A stretch of DNA of 50,275 nt from a virus (IMGVR_UViG_3300007276_000074:1-50275), one strand, 5' to 3'. Counted from the first letter of the stretch, positions 34,043 to 42,250 are shown. Notes: generated from the sequence alone by a model not told the origin. Translations and numbers: made by a program.

Positions 34043-34047
34043 AGGCG

Positions 34048-34746
34048 CTACTCGCCTTTGCCTTTACCGAAACGGCGCTTCGTGAACGAAGGAGCTTCCG
34101 AAGAACCACCTTTCGAACCACCACCAGAACCACCAGAATCAGCAGTACCGGAGGGACGCTTTGCAGCGATCCATTCGTTAACCTGCTCTTCTGTCAAATC
34201 GTCCTTGTAGGTGACGTTGTCCACGTACTTCTGCTCACGCTCGAAGCCTTTGCCAGGAGCAGTTTCGTTCACGATTTCTTCCGCGGTAGCATTGTCATCA
34301 GCCCGGAAGAAAGCTTTGATCACTTTCTTTTCCTGGATGCTGCCATTGTACGCGCTGTACTCCATCTGAGTCCGCATGAGGACATCGATGTCGGCCAGGT
34401 CTTCGAGGACTGAGCAATCTTCCATCTTGCCACCCTTTCCGATCGGAAGTTCCGCATCGATAGGATCAGCAACGTCTTCCAGACCGGCAATGATCACCAG
34501 TTGGTTGAAGATCTTGGCACCGATCTTGTTGCTCGAACCATCGTTGTTGGTAAGACGAAGATTACCGTAAACGATTTGCTTTTGACCCTGGTGCTCGACG
34601 TACAGGTCAACAGATTGCGAACCGCCTTTGGAAACGTTGACGACAGGGGCCAGAATCGTTACGGGCCAGATACCTGACTTCGTAATATAGCTGGATCCGC
34701 CTTGATTGACGTCTTCGCTTTTCTTACTTGCGTTGAAAAATGACAT
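34048..34746 (-). CDS. single-stranded DNA-binding protein-like
   Basis: The 232-residue protein resembles the phage SSB-like family with an OB-type beta core: GSSYITKSGIWPVTILAPVV, SVDLYVEHQGQKQIVYGNLR, a helix after KIGAKIFNQL, then AFFRADDNATAEEIVN and KYVDNVTYKDDLTEEQVNEW. The C-terminal 40 residues are a Gly/Ser linker followed by a basic SFTKRRFGKGKG tip, not the acidic tip of bacterial SSB. In N4 the SSB is needed for replication and for late transcription by host polymerase; a similar double role here is inference. GAGG precedes the ATG. Confidence 0.75.
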   Translation of the reverse strand: MSFFNASKKSEDVNQGGSSYITKSGIWPVTILAPVVNVSKGGSQSVDLYVEHQGQKQIVYGNLRLTNNDGSSNKIGAKIFNQLVIIAGLEDVADPIDAELPIGKGGKMEDCSVLEDLADIDVLMRTQMEYSAYNGSIQEKKVIKAFFRADDNATAEEIVNETAPGKGFEREQKYVDNVTYKDDLTEEQVNEWIAAKRPSGTADSGGSGGGSKGGSSEAPSFTKRRFGKGKGE

Positions 34747-35048
34747 ATTTTAACACCTCACAGTGGTTAGTTTTAGGGTGTCACCCCTATTAATGACGCA
34801 ACAGATGATTTCTGTTACGAAGATTTGAATGGGGCAGTAGTTTAGTACTGGCAGCTGTTAATCTCACCGATTACAGGCACGGGGATCTTACGATCACTCA
34901 ACCTACGGAAAGCTCAATCACGAGAGATGGTTTGCTGACTGGACCAGGGACTACTGCTCCTGCGTTTGATGGGAGATAAAGAATAGATCAACAACTTGGC
35001 TCTAACATAAAGAGTCCGTTTTGCCTGACTCTGTTCAGAATTCCCGTG
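34747..35048. other. 302-base gene-free gap with several small hairpins
   Basis: No ORF or tRNA is supported. The gap contains GGGTGTCACCC (34776-34786), AACAGA-N5-TCTGTT (34800-34816), CAGTA-N6-TACTG (34835-34850), and AGAGTC-N10-GACTCT near 35010-35031, which is followed by TTTATG on the minus strand and may be a weak terminator for the Sak4-like gene. It is the largest gap in the leftward arm, so it is a candidate for an origin or for SSB control elements. Confidence 0.5.
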
Positions 35049-35711
35049 TTAGAGACTCCATTTAGCAGCGTCGTTACGCTTGCTTTGGAGTAGTTCGATG
35101 TGGTCTTGCAGATTAAAATCTTCTGCAGGCATTGAGTCTTCGAGTTCGGACATGGTAGTCCTGGAAGCCATCTTCGAGTTGCGGAAATGAATGATCCGCT
35201 TCTTCGAACGCAGCTCCAGAAAGATAGCTTCATCTACCTCGGACAGGATTCCACCTTTCTTGCCATAGCTTCCGCCGGCATTAACCAGGTTGTATCCACC
35301 GGTGTCTTCGTTGTACATGGCATGGGATACCAGTACGACGTTGAAGTTCGGGCATACGTCACGCTCGATGAAATCGACGAAGCGCTTGATCTCGGTATTG
35401 ACCTTTCCGTATGGAAAAGATTTCACCTGGTCAAGAACGTAGCCTTCGATGTCCAGCAGGATTTTCGAGATTGAATCGATTACGATTGTCTTTGGCATAG
35501 AACCGAATTTGGCTTCGTATGCATCGACTTTTTCGAACACTGTATCAATCAGCGTACCGATGTCAGTGAAGTCGTCGATGTTCACATGAGCTTGTTCGAA
35601 GGGATAGCGCTTTCCGTCTCTTGCAATGACGAGAACGTCAGTCAAGGATTGCAGCAGTGTGGTCTTACCGATGTTGGTCAGACCAGATACGAGAAGTTTT
35701 ACATTACTCAT
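35049..35711 (-). CDS. Sak4-like RecA-fold recombination ATPase
   Basis: The 220-residue protein has a single RecA-like core: Walker A GLTNIGKTT (10-18), Walker B TIVIDS (D79), and the VVLVSHAM strand (about 125-132) acting as a motif-3/sensor segment. Lack of the RecA N-terminal domain and its short length fit the phage Sak4 single-strand annealing recombinases, often called AAA_24 ATPases. It is encoded with an SSB-like gene, as usual for Sak4. It probably promotes annealing during replication and repair. Confidence 0.82.
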   Translation of the reverse strand: MSNVKLLVSGLTNIGKTTLLQSLTDVLVIARDGKRYPFEQAHVNIDDFTDIGTLIDTVFEKVDAYEAKFGSMPKTIVIDSISKILLDIEGYVLDQVKSFPYGKVNTEIKRFVDFIERDVCPNFNVVLVSHAMYNEDTGGYNLVNAGGSYGKKGGILSEVDEAIFLELRSKKRIIHFRNSKMASRTTMSELEDSMPAEDFNLQDHIELLQSKRNDAAKWSL

Positions 35712-35713
35712 TA

Positions 35714-35944
35714 TTAGTTTCCAGTTATAAGTTTGGCGAAGAATAAAAGTCCGCTGAACGTCAGTCCAGCAACAGCAGCGGTTGCCATTCCGCTGAAGGT
35801 TCCAAAGAACAACCAGGCAAATAGTACAGCGAAGACGAGATCAGTCTGCCAGTGGTACTCGCAGAACAGATCGATGTTGATTTTCCATATCAGAATGAAT
35901 GCTCCAAGAGCCGTCACTGCCCCCATTAGCATTATACTATACAT
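35714..35944 (-). CDS. small membrane protein
   Basis: The 76-residue protein has helix 1 (MLMGAVTALGAFILIWKI), a polar loop, and a long hydrophobic region (LVFAVLFAWLFFGTFSGMAT and AGLTFSGLLFFAKL). The pattern FAWLFFGTFSGMATA recalls a small membrane protein found in the early or replication regions of many podoviruses. Function unknown. Confidence 0.7.
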   Translation of the reverse strand: MYSIMLMGAVTALGAFILIWKINIDLFCEYHWQTDLVFAVLFAWLFFGTFSGMATAAVAGLTFSGLLFFAKLITGN

Positions 35945-36120
35945 TGCTCTTCCTCGCTAAAAGTTCTCTCTAAAGCGTATCCTCTGGATCTGTCCAGGGC
36001 TACACATCGACTACAAAGAAATGCAGTCATGGTATTCTTGATTAGATGGCATTCCAGGTAACGGTATTCACACGCATCATCCTTGTGCGTGTGAGGTACC
36101 CTCTGGCCTTCACAAATCAT
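35932..36120 (-). CDS. small Cys/His-rich protein, possible zinc finger
   Basis: The start chosen is ATG 36120, which overlaps the upstream stop in ATGA, giving 62 residues (MICEGQRVPHTHKDDACEYR ...). Cys and His are clustered (C3, H10, H12, C18, C25, H26) with a later CSRC pair, so a metal site is possible. It overlaps the next membrane gene by 13 bases. Confidence 0.6.
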   Translation of the reverse strand: MICEGQRVPHTHKDDACEYRYLECHLIKNTMTAFLCSRCVALDRSRGYALERTFSEEEQCIV

Positions 36121-36317
36121 TGCGTGTCGATGTAATCGAAAGCCTTGGCGACTAGTAAGTCTTCCAAGTTGCTGCAATCGATTTCATCACCTAATTGGTT
36201 GGGTGTCATTACTACCACTACGCATCCGGCATATTTCAACTCTTCGACTGACCAGACGCTAATGTCTTCTTCGACCCAGTTAATTTCCTCGCGTTCATCA
36301 CCTCGTTCAATATCCAT
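36117..36317 (-). CDS. small acidic hypothetical protein
   Basis: The start chosen is ATG 36317 (MDIERGDEREEINW), just inside the end of the upstream gene. A GTG at 36356 is the longer alternative. The 66 residues are acidic with one central hydrophobic strand (CVVVVMTPNQL). No family is recognised; the tight overlaps on both sides support it being translated. Confidence 0.55.
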   Translation of the reverse strand: MDIERGDEREEINWVEEDISVWSVEELKYAGCVVVVMTPNQLGDEIDCSNLEDLLVAKAFDYIDTQ

Positions 36318-36732
36318 TTTTAAAATCCACAAAATGTTTAAACTTTGGTTGAACACCAGAATTGGCTTTTGCCTCGTCGTTCAACGCACACTGTAATCTG
36401 AACAGGGCGTTCACAGCTACTTGGGCATCGTGCCGGAGCTTGCCTTTGAACGGTGCTCCTTCTTCCGTATCGTAGAACGGATCACCAGCGTCATACTTGG
36501 CATTCTTCTCCTGGAAGTAATGGCGAAGCATTGCAGCGCTGTACCGGGTTTTTGCCTGAGGCACATCCGCAAATCCGCCCCTGGTGTATTTGGTCTGGCC
36601 GTAGTCCATAACTCGGCAGACTTCAGTCAGTGCATCACCGATCAACTCAAGCAAGCTCATGTCGATCTTATCTGCATCCATCTTGGCGCCAGTGGTGTGC
36701 TGGTCGATACCGTTTGGGTCTCGTGTACTCAT
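36307..36732 (-). CDS. dATP/dGTP pyrophosphohydrolase-like protein (MazZ-type domain)
   Basis: The 141-residue protein matches the phage dATP/dGTP diphosphohydrolase N-terminal family. The segments are SLLELIGDALTEVCRVMDYG, the QTKYTRGGFADVP loop, RYSAAMLRHYFQE, DPFYDTEEG and KLRHDAQVAVNALFRLQ. The helices carry the Glu/Asp residues used for metal binding in MazG-like folds. In some phages such an enzyme supports base replacement of adenine, but no PurZ-like synthetase is visible here, so a nucleotide-pool cleaning role is more likely. Confidence 0.75.
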   Translation of the reverse strand: MSTRDPNGIDQHTTGAKMDADKIDMSLLELIGDALTEVCRVMDYGQTKYTRGGFADVPQAKTRYSAAMLRHYFQEKNAKYDAGDPFYDTEEGAPFKGKLRHDAQVAVNALFRLQCALNDEAKANSGVQPKFKHFVDFKNGY

Positions 36733-37523
36733 GACTTGAGCCTCGGATCGTGCCAGATAACGTGATTCAGCTCTGGGTGAGCTTTACTGGCCAACATTGT
36801 GTCAACGCACAGATCCAACAAGCCTTCAATGAAGTCGAAATCAGACGGCTCAATTGTCTCTGTGAGCGGTGTAACTTCTGGCGGATAGCTCTTCAGAGGC
36901 TTGTTGGTCTTCTCGCTAATACCTCCATCGATATTGCGGTTGACGTACACCAGGCGAATGCGAGTAACGTTGTAACCGAGCTTGCGTAGTATCCATGCGT
37001 ACGTCAGTAGCTGGTACTTGTAGTTAGCCGGGATAGCTTTGGGTTTGGTCTTCGAATTGTACGTCTTGTAATCGGTGATGCAGCAGTCAGTCTTGACTCC
37101 CTGCAGAGCATCGATAGTTCCTCCGACGTAATAACCGTCCTTGATTTCGACAACATGAGATGTTTCGATTTCCAGGAAGTCCTGTTGTTCCAAGACATAG
37201 TCGTTGACGATAGTCTCAGCCATCAAACGGAATTGGGCGGAAACGATATCTGGATCGTATTCTTCATGGCGTTCCTTGCTCCATATGTAGTCATTAACGT
37301 GATCCATGTTGACTTCTTCTTCCTTGGCCACACACTCACAGCAGTAGTGAACGATCGTTCCGATCACACTGGACGTGTTGTACGTGAAAGGATTTTCTCC
37401 CAGGACTTCGTCACGGTAGAAATTGTGCGGGTACTGGATGAATTTTGCGAATGATGAAGGACGGATCTTGAACACGCCTCCATCAGGCATCGGGGTTGTT
37501 ACATAGTCTAGCGGATTGGTCAT
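36729..37523 (-). CDS. RecB/Cas4-type PD-(D/E)XK exonuclease
   Basis: The 264-residue protein has the family motifs in order: RPSSFAKFIQYPHNFY at the start, GTIVHYCCE (H59), GGTIDALQG (D138), ITDYKTYNSK (D151, K153) and the QLLTYAWIL helix (Q171, Y176). It lacks the four-Cys iron-sulfur cluster of Cas4. It should degrade DNA ends and probably works with the Sak4-like protein in recombination, or in host-DNA breakdown. Its stop overlaps the downstream start (ATGA). Confidence 0.85.
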   Translation of the reverse strand: MTNPLDYVTTPMPDGGVFKIRPSSFAKFIQYPHNFYRDEVLGENPFTYNTSSVIGTIVHYCCECVAKEEEVNMDHVNDYIWSKERHEEYDPDIVSAQFRLMAETIVNDYVLEQQDFLEIETSHVVEIKDGYYVGGTIDALQGVKTDCCITDYKTYNSKTKPKAIPANYKYQLLTYAWILRKLGYNVTRIRLVYVNRNIDGGISEKTNKPLKSYPPEVTPLTETIEPSDFDFIEGLLDLCVDTMLASKAHPELNHVIWHDPRLKS

Positions 37524-37777
37524 TATTCTTCCTCGTCGTTATCGGGTATGTGTTCTTCTTCATCGACGAACACGTCGTAGTCGTGCTCAATTTCTGAAAC
37601 GTAGTAACGTCCAGTTCTATTAACTAAATGGTTGCCTGAAGCTATGGACCAGAAACCATCAGATTCAATTTCAGTCCATAGAAACTTAGGATCTACTCCT
37701 GTAGGGAAATCTTCAAGGACCTCACCAGGCTTGAACTCAGCTTCCCACTCGTCTTCTGTTAAGAATCGATCAGTCAT
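37523..37777 (-). CDS. small acidic hypothetical protein
   Basis: The 84-residue protein (MTDRFLTEDEWEAEFKPGEV ...) is rich in Asp, Glu and Trp/Phe and ends HIPDNDEEE. Acidic small early proteins of this kind often bind host enzymes or mimic DNA, but nothing specific supports that here. One-base overlap with the nuclease gene. Confidence 0.6.
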   Translation of the reverse strand: MTDRFLTEDEWEAEFKPGEVLEDFPTGVDPKFLWTEIESDGFWSIASGNHLVNRTGRYYVSEIEHDYDVFVDEEEHIPDNDEEE

Positions 37778-37989
37778 AGTGTCTCCAGCATATGTCTACG
37801 CTCAACTTCTAGCTGTTTGGCATCGATATCCAGGTAGTCATAAACGATTTCCTGTACAGTTCTCTGCTCCGGATGCAGCCGTCCGTCGTTATAGTTAGCC
37901 AAAATGAATCCACCGTGGGTAATAAACTCAGATAAAATTATAACGTCAGTTTGGAGTTCCTTCAGCTTTTCACATTCAGTGTAATTCAT
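37774..37989 (-). CDS. small helical hypothetical protein
   Basis: The 71-residue protein (MNYTECEKLKELQTDVIILS ...) is helical, with a central GGFILANYND turn and a DYLDIDAKQLEVERRHML end. It overlaps both neighbours by 4 bases. I recognise only that similar short phage proteins occur beside replication genes; function unknown. Confidence 0.6.
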   Translation of the reverse strand: MNYTECEKLKELQTDVIILSEFITHGGFILANYNDGRLHPEQRTVQEIVYDYLDIDAKQLEVERRHMLETL

Positions 37990-39773
37990 AGTGTCTCCAA
38001 GACAGCTGCTATTTCAGCAACGGTTGCCTGATTAGGTATTTTGTGTAGGTCAGCCCAGTTACGGCCGATCTCTCCAGTTGCTTCGTTCGGCAGTATCTGG
38101 TCTTCCAGGTATTGGACACACATCACTTCGATCATGTTGTCGTTTACCCACTTTACGATCTCTGGGTTATTAAGGGCGTAAGTGTAGATGCTGTCGTAGA
38201 TAGTCGAGCAGACAATAACCTCATTTTCAAGATTCTCTTCTCGTATGCGGTGGTTAAGCTCGTTGATAGCTATGAGCGTCAGTATGCTCCAGAACTGCAC
38301 CGTAGCATTATTCAATGTTCGTATTGCCTGGTGGGGATCATCCGAATACATCCTGCATCCAAGGCCGAGGTGGATGTATCCTTGCCGACATGCGGTCGGT
38401 AGAACGTAGCCTTCCCTGTATTCAGTGATTCCCGGGTACAACACATTATGGTAACGATCGAATATTTCCTGGGTGATAACACCACCCTTATCGTAATCGG
38501 GGAAACCCCCGTATGCTAACTTGAAGGTTGGAGCCTTCGAGTCGAACCTGATTTTCTTCAACTCGGTGTTGCCGTAGTTCTCCACCAGGTCGTAAAATGT
38601 TTTAACGTATTCCACGTTATCGAGATTCTTGCCCATGATCTTTTCAATCACATCAGGAAAGTACCCACAAGCATTCAACGAATGTCCATCAAGACCTTCC
38701 AGGAAGATATCCAGCTTGTTTTCATCACCAGACAGGTTGGCAATTACCCGATCTTCGAGTGCTGCCAAGTCTGCAGTGTAGATAATATAGCCGTCAGGAG
38801 CCGTAAAACACCGTTTAAGAGGTTTTGCGTATATCGAACGTGAGCTAGGGGCGTTCAGCAGATTTGGGCTGTTAGACGTATTACGGAAGCTCTTGGCACC
38901 GAAAATGCGGATGTTACCGTGAAGCACACCATCAATCGTGTATGAATCGAATGCTTTTAGGAAGTTGTTCCTGATTATAGCGCTGAACGAGTAATCGATC
39001 ATCGCTTCCAGGACGTCGATAAGATCTTCGTCAGTCTGCTGCTTCATCAATTCTTCGAGCTGATCTCTTCCCCAGGAAGCCTCACCGGTCTCCTTGCTCC
39101 TTGAGAGGGGCCGTATGCCCATCAGAGCGAAGAACTCAGTCTTCTGCTTAGCAGAGCCTGGATTGAACACTTCGAGCTCTACAGGCTCCTCAGCTTTCTC
39201 CAGACGTGGACGGTTCCACAGATCGAGCTTGTAATTAGCCAGGTTTAACATTCCAGAGAGTACGGCAGCGTTATCGTTGGTCAGCTTTCGCTTCTCAACT
39301 ATGGCGCCTATGAATGCATCCTGTAGGAACACGTTGTATTTCTTGAGATCCTTCAATGGCCATTTGTCCCTGCAGTCACCATCTTTGTTGATGTGCTTCA
39401 GGTAGGTGTTGACCACCCAGGTCCTGTGAGTCATATCACTCGCTTTGAATTCCTTCATGTAGTAATCACGAGTCCGAAGCGAGATGGTAGCTTTCTCAGC
39501 ATGAGCCTTCTGCGCTTCAGGGAGCCGACTGTTCTGGTATTCCTTGATCAGCACGTTAGCTTCGAGACGAGTAGCTACGGATTCCAGCACGTTGTTTATC
39601 GTTTCACGGAGTTCCTCAACAGCTTTGTCGTCGATATACAGGCCTGCGTCCATCATCTGGATCATGTCCGGGATAAACGCCTTGACGAAATTCTTGTAGA
39701 AGAAAGCCGGATCCTCTACGCCAGGATCGAAATCCTTAGGCATTGGCATCGGCAATCTTTCATATGGTCTCAC
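37986..39773 (-). CDS. family A DNA polymerase, polymerase domain only
   Basis: The 595-residue protein carries the palm and fingers motifs. Motif A is TADLAALEDRVIANLSGD (D335), motif B is RFDSKAPTFKLAYGG (R409, K413, F417, Y421, like the PolI O helix), and motif C is STIYDSIYTY (D527). Motif C reads YDS where most family A enzymes read HDE, so the usual last Glu is missing. There is no 3'-5' exonuclease domain in this chain: the first ~330 residues hold no DxE/YxxxD set, and a separate exonuclease gene lies ~0.7 kb upstream. Replicates the phage genome. Confidence 0.92.
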   Translation of the reverse strand: MRPYERLPMPMPKDFDPGVEDPAFFYKNFVKAFIPDMIQMMDAGLYIDDKAVEELRETINNVLESVATRLEANVLIKEYQNSRLPEAQKAHAEKATISLRTRDYYMKEFKASDMTHRTWVVNTYLKHINKDGDCRDKWPLKDLKKYNVFLQDAFIGAIVEKRKLTNDNAAVLSGMLNLANYKLDLWNRPRLEKAEEPVELEVFNPGSAKQKTEFFALMGIRPLSRSKETGEASWGRDQLEELMKQQTDEDLIDVLEAMIDYSFSAIIRNNFLKAFDSYTIDGVLHGNIRIFGAKSFRNTSNSPNLLNAPSSRSIYAKPLKRCFTAPDGYIIYTADLAALEDRVIANLSGDENKLDIFLEGLDGHSLNACGYFPDVIEKIMGKNLDNVEYVKTFYDLVENYGNTELKKIRFDSKAPTFKLAYGGFPDYDKGGVITQEIFDRYHNVLYPGITEYREGYVLPTACRQGYIHLGLGCRMYSDDPHQAIRTLNNATVQFWSILTLIAINELNHRIREENLENEVIVCSTIYDSIYTYALNNPEIVKWVNDNMIEVMCVQYLEDQILPNEATGEIGRNWADLHKIPNQATVAEIAAVLETL

Positions 39774-39800
39774 TTGTATCCTCGCAGTTCATTAATTATT

Positions 39801-39956
39801 TTATTTAGCATTATAAATTCTGTGGATAAACCGAAGTGCGGCTATAGCCCACTCGTCATCACAGTCCCAGCAGAATTCTTCTTCGTCCATGAGATCGAAA
39901 CCATTCGCTTCCATCCAAGATTTGATCTCGGCGTGCAACTTCTCTAATTCAGTCAT
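39801..39956 (-). CDS. 51-residue acidic protein
   Basis: A short gene starting at ATG 39956, overlapping the upstream stop by 8 bases. Sequence begins MTELEKLHAEIKSWMEANGF and has an acidic, aromatic centre (DEEEFCWDCDDEW) before a helical end. No family is recognised. The overlap and its fit into an otherwise empty space support it as real. Confidence 0.6.
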   Translation of the reverse strand: MTELEKLHAEIKSWMEANGFDLMDEEEFCWDCDDEWAIAALRFIHRIYNAK

Positions 39957-40182
39957 ATCGTGCTCGTTCTTCGCGTTCATAGAATAAGTCCACGGCTTTA
40001 AACATCAGTTTTGATGATAGCCAGTATCGTTGTACTTCAAGCCACCCGATTGGGTACATGTGCATTGCTTCCTTCTGAAGCTTACGCATCGGCTTGTTTG
40101 GAAATTTCTCCATTAGATCCAGGAGCCAGTCCATACGGACGCCCCAATTGTAGTCGTAACTGCGGTTGTCGTTATACGCCAT
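39949..40182 (-). CDS. hypothetical protein
   Basis: The 77-residue protein (MAYNDNRSYDYNWGVRMDWL ...) is aromatic and basic-helical, with the segment FPNKPMRKLQKEAMHMYPIG. It overlaps both neighbours by a few bases. No family is recognised. It stands between the separate polymerase and exonuclease genes. Confidence 0.6.
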   Translation of the reverse strand: MAYNDNRSYDYNWGVRMDWLLDLMEKFPNKPMRKLQKEAMHMYPIGWLEVQRYWLSSKLMFKAVDLFYEREERARYD

Positions 40183-40454
40183 CAGCTGAAGTCCGGAGGA
40201 TCGAAGCTAGAGTCATCGGTACAGTCATCTTCGTGAATGTAGATAATAGCAAACGCTCCATCTTCATCAGGCTCTGATCCATACCATCCTTTTTCTTTGA
40301 AGAACTCTATACCTTTCACCCGGAGAGGGTAGTTGGCTCCAAAGTACGCCGTGGTGATTGGAGAAAAGGACACCGGCAGGTTACCGGGTAGATCTTTGAG
40401 GAGTTCTCGTATATCCCCGACAGTACGGAGTATCGGTTCGTCTTTATCAGTCAT
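40182..40454 (-). CDS. hypothetical protein
   Basis: The start taken is ATG 40454 (MTDKDEPILRTVGDIRELLK), which overlaps the exonuclease stop by 8 bases; a longer frame runs inside that gene and is less likely. The 90 residues begin with a VGDIRELLKDLPGNLPV segment common in small phage proteins that control access to an adjacent fold, followed by beta strands and an acidic end. Function unknown. Confidence 0.6.
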   Translation of the reverse strand: MTDKDEPILRTVGDIRELLKDLPGNLPVSFSPITTAYFGANYPLRVKGIEFFKEKGWYGSEPDEDGAFAIIYIHEDDCTDDSSFDPPDFS

Positions 40455-41100
40455 TGAGGTGCTCCAATAAGTTTTGGTAAAGGTAGTACGTAGCTGCTCC
40501 ATCTGTAGCTGCGTAGTTCAGGAATTTTTCATCCTTCAGGTTGTCTGGTTCGTACTTGTCATACAGAGCCCACTCCGGGGCGTAGTACTCACCCATGACG
40601 TCTTTCAGACCTACTTTGGCCTTCCATGTGTCAGCATTGTTGATGAGGCTTTTCAGCAGAAGCTGAGTGTCCTCGTAATTCTGAGGTAACTGGCCTGTCC
40701 GCACATACATGATCTTCAGATCGAATAGTGCGTTGTGTATGACGAGGAGGCCTTTGAAGTTACACAACCATCTCCACACCTGCATTTCTTTCTGGTGTGT
40801 GTCAGTGACAAATATGACAGAATGGTCTATTCCAGTGCCAAAAATAAAGTGCGTAGTCTCCGTCACAGACGGAAAGCTCAAGCCACTGTTATTGGCTACG
40901 ACAGAAGCTAGCTTATGATCAGCTATTTGTGTGTCCAGGCTAAGTAGCTGCAAAGCGTGCTTTCGTTGAGCTGGTGTGTACAGCCCTGCTGTTTCCACAT
41001 CGAATGACAAAAGGTCAACCGCATCCAGGCTTTTGAGCCCCTGGTTTATGGCGTACGTACTAGCGTAAAGCGAGTAATAAACATCGATACAGTTGTTCAT
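40447..41100 (-). CDS. 3'-5' exonuclease (DnaQ-like), separate proofreading subunit
   Basis: The 217-residue protein has all DEDDy exonuclease motifs: LLSFDVETAG (D34, E36), VIHNALFDLK (H122, N123, D127) and NYAATDGAATYYL (Y196, D200). In most family A phage polymerases this domain is fused to the polymerase; here it is a free protein encoded upstream of it with two small genes between. It probably pairs with the polymerase for proofreading. ATGA overlap with the previous gene. Confidence 0.88.
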   Translation of the reverse strand: MNNCIDVYYSLYASTYAINQGLKSLDAVDLLSFDVETAGLYTPAQRKHALQLLSLDTQIADHKLASVVANNSGLSFPSVTETTHFIFGTGIDHSVIFVTDTHQKEMQVWRWLCNFKGLLVIHNALFDLKIMYVRTGQLPQNYEDTQLLLKSLINNADTWKAKVGLKDVMGEYYAPEWALYDKYEPDNLKDEKFLNYAATDGAATYYLYQNLLEHLND

Positions 41101-41357
41101 GCTTTTAGTATCTCCATAAGTCCAGAAAGTCCTAGAGGACTCTGCAAAGTGTCTTCATCGTGGATCTGTTTAGCTACAGCAGAAAGCTCTACGTAAACGT
41201 CACGGCTTCCAATCTTGGCAAGGTCCTGACCGCTAATCGATTTGGACTCATCACCCTCTTCATGTATGAACCACCCAGATCCACTTTTGTACCTGGCGTA
41301 CGGGTAAATAGTGACAGCGTACTTCGGAAAAAGTCGACTGACGTATTTCCTTTTCAC
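41097..41357 (-). CDS. hypothetical protein
   Basis: The 86-residue protein (MKRKYVSRLFPKYAVTIYPY ...) is basic and beta-rich at the start, with a GSGWFIHEEGDESK turn and a hydrophobic SGLMEIL end. Coupled to the exonuclease gene by ATGA and to the upstream gene by one base. No family is recognised. Confidence 0.6.
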   Translation of the reverse strand: MKRKYVSRLFPKYAVTIYPYARYKSGSGWFIHEEGDESKSISGQDLAKIGSRDVYVELSAVAKQIHDEDTLQSPLGLSGLMEILKA

Positions 41358-41608
41358 TATAACGGCCTGAAGCCATCCCAGAACGCATCGAATACAGATT
41401 CGATCGGTGTACCGCCTTGGAATTGACTAAGGTCTTTGCAGTAGTTTTTGAAACTGATAGCAATATCCTTGTAGTGATCCCGTTCAGCTTCCCAGTCGGA
41501 AAGTTGATCAGTAACACTAGCTATGCTGATGGTTGCTTTGCCGTCGGCTAATGCTTCTCTGGCCTCAGCCAACATTGCTTGCTCCCAGCGCTGTTCTCTA
41601 GTCTTCAT
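41357..41608 (-). CDS. helical hypothetical protein
   Basis: The start chosen is ATG 41608, preceded by GAGGTGAGCAAG, a strong ribosome site; an upstream ATG at 41701 lies within the nuclease gene and has none. The 83 residues are helical (MKTREQRWEQAMLAEAREAL ... SDWEAERDHYKDIAISFKNY). No family is recognised. Confidence 0.65.
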   Translation of the reverse strand: MKTREQRWEQAMLAEAREALADGKATISIASVTDQLSDWEAERDHYKDIAISFKNYCKDLSQFQGGTPIESVFDAFWDGFRPL

Positions 41609-42017
41609 CTTGCTCACCTCGGTCCAGTAAACCATCCAGGGAATTCTTAAAGAATGTCCCGGAGATGTTCTCGTTAATAAAACGTTGTTTGAATATCGCA
41701 TCAGAGTCCACCAGAGTTACCATTTCCAGGTACGTGGAAGTCTTGCGACTACTGCATTGGTACAGGATCTCCTTTTGAATTGCAGTAAGATTCTTCTCGT
41801 TTTCAAAGCTACCTTGGTAGTTCTTGAACGGCAGATTCTTCATCTTGCGCCTGCAGCGCTTCTTGCCTTTCAGAGGAGGGTATTTCCTCATGGCACGAAC
41901 AGCCTTCTTACCAATATATTGGATACCGCCATCAAAGGTGATGACGTAAACGATGTCTGTGCATTCAGGGTAAAGGTCGTCATGAGACTCGATCTTCCTG
42001 CCTTTATAAGTCCACAT
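41598..42017 (-). CDS. GIY-YIG-type nuclease-like protein
   Basis: The 139-residue protein has the strand pair VYVIT (23-27) and IQYIGKK (32-38), a basic segment (KGKKRCRRKMK), and a helix with a candidate catalytic Glu (YLEMVTLVDSDAIF, E98), followed by INENISGTFF (N117). This order matches phage GIY-YIG nucleases of the segE-like kind. It could be a free-standing homing nuclease or a useful DNA-processing enzyme; it is fully embedded in the operon, favouring the second. Confidence 0.7.
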   Translation of the reverse strand: MWTYKGRKIESHDDLYPECTDIVYVITFDGGIQYIGKKAVRAMRKYPPLKGKKRCRRKMKNLPFKNYQGSFENEKNLTAIQKEILYQCSSRKTSTYLEMVTLVDSDAIFKQRFINENISGTFFKNSLDGLLDRGEQDED

Positions 42018-42250
42018 TATGGTAGCTTTGGAATTGGTTGAGCAGTGTCCATGAAGTCTTTTAAAACTTTAATATGGCCTTCAATAAGATCACGTTGAGT
42101 TTGTAGTTTTTCCAGATCACGTACCATTTGAAATCCTGTACGCGGTATAATACCACCACCACATGCAATCCAAGGTCTTATATTCCCTTCGGTGTCGGTA
42201 TGTGGGATACCACTAACGTTAAAAGTTCTTTTCAAAAAAGATGTATACAT
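42017..42250 (-). CDS. hypothetical protein
   Basis: The 77-residue protein (MYTSFLKRTFNVSGIPHTDT ...) ends in a helix (FQMVRDLEKLQTQRDLIEGH) and a Pro-rich tail. Its ATG shares a base with the upstream TAA. No family is recognised. Confidence 0.6.
   Translation of the reverse strand: MYTSFLKRTFNVSGIPHTDTEGNIRPWIACGGGIIPRTGFQMVRDLEKLQTQRDLIEGHIKVLKDFMDTAQPIPKLP

Noticed and set aside
36307-36732. Full Z-base (2-aminoadenine) genome pathway
   Set aside because: Only the MazZ-like domain is seen; no PurZ-like gene in the window.
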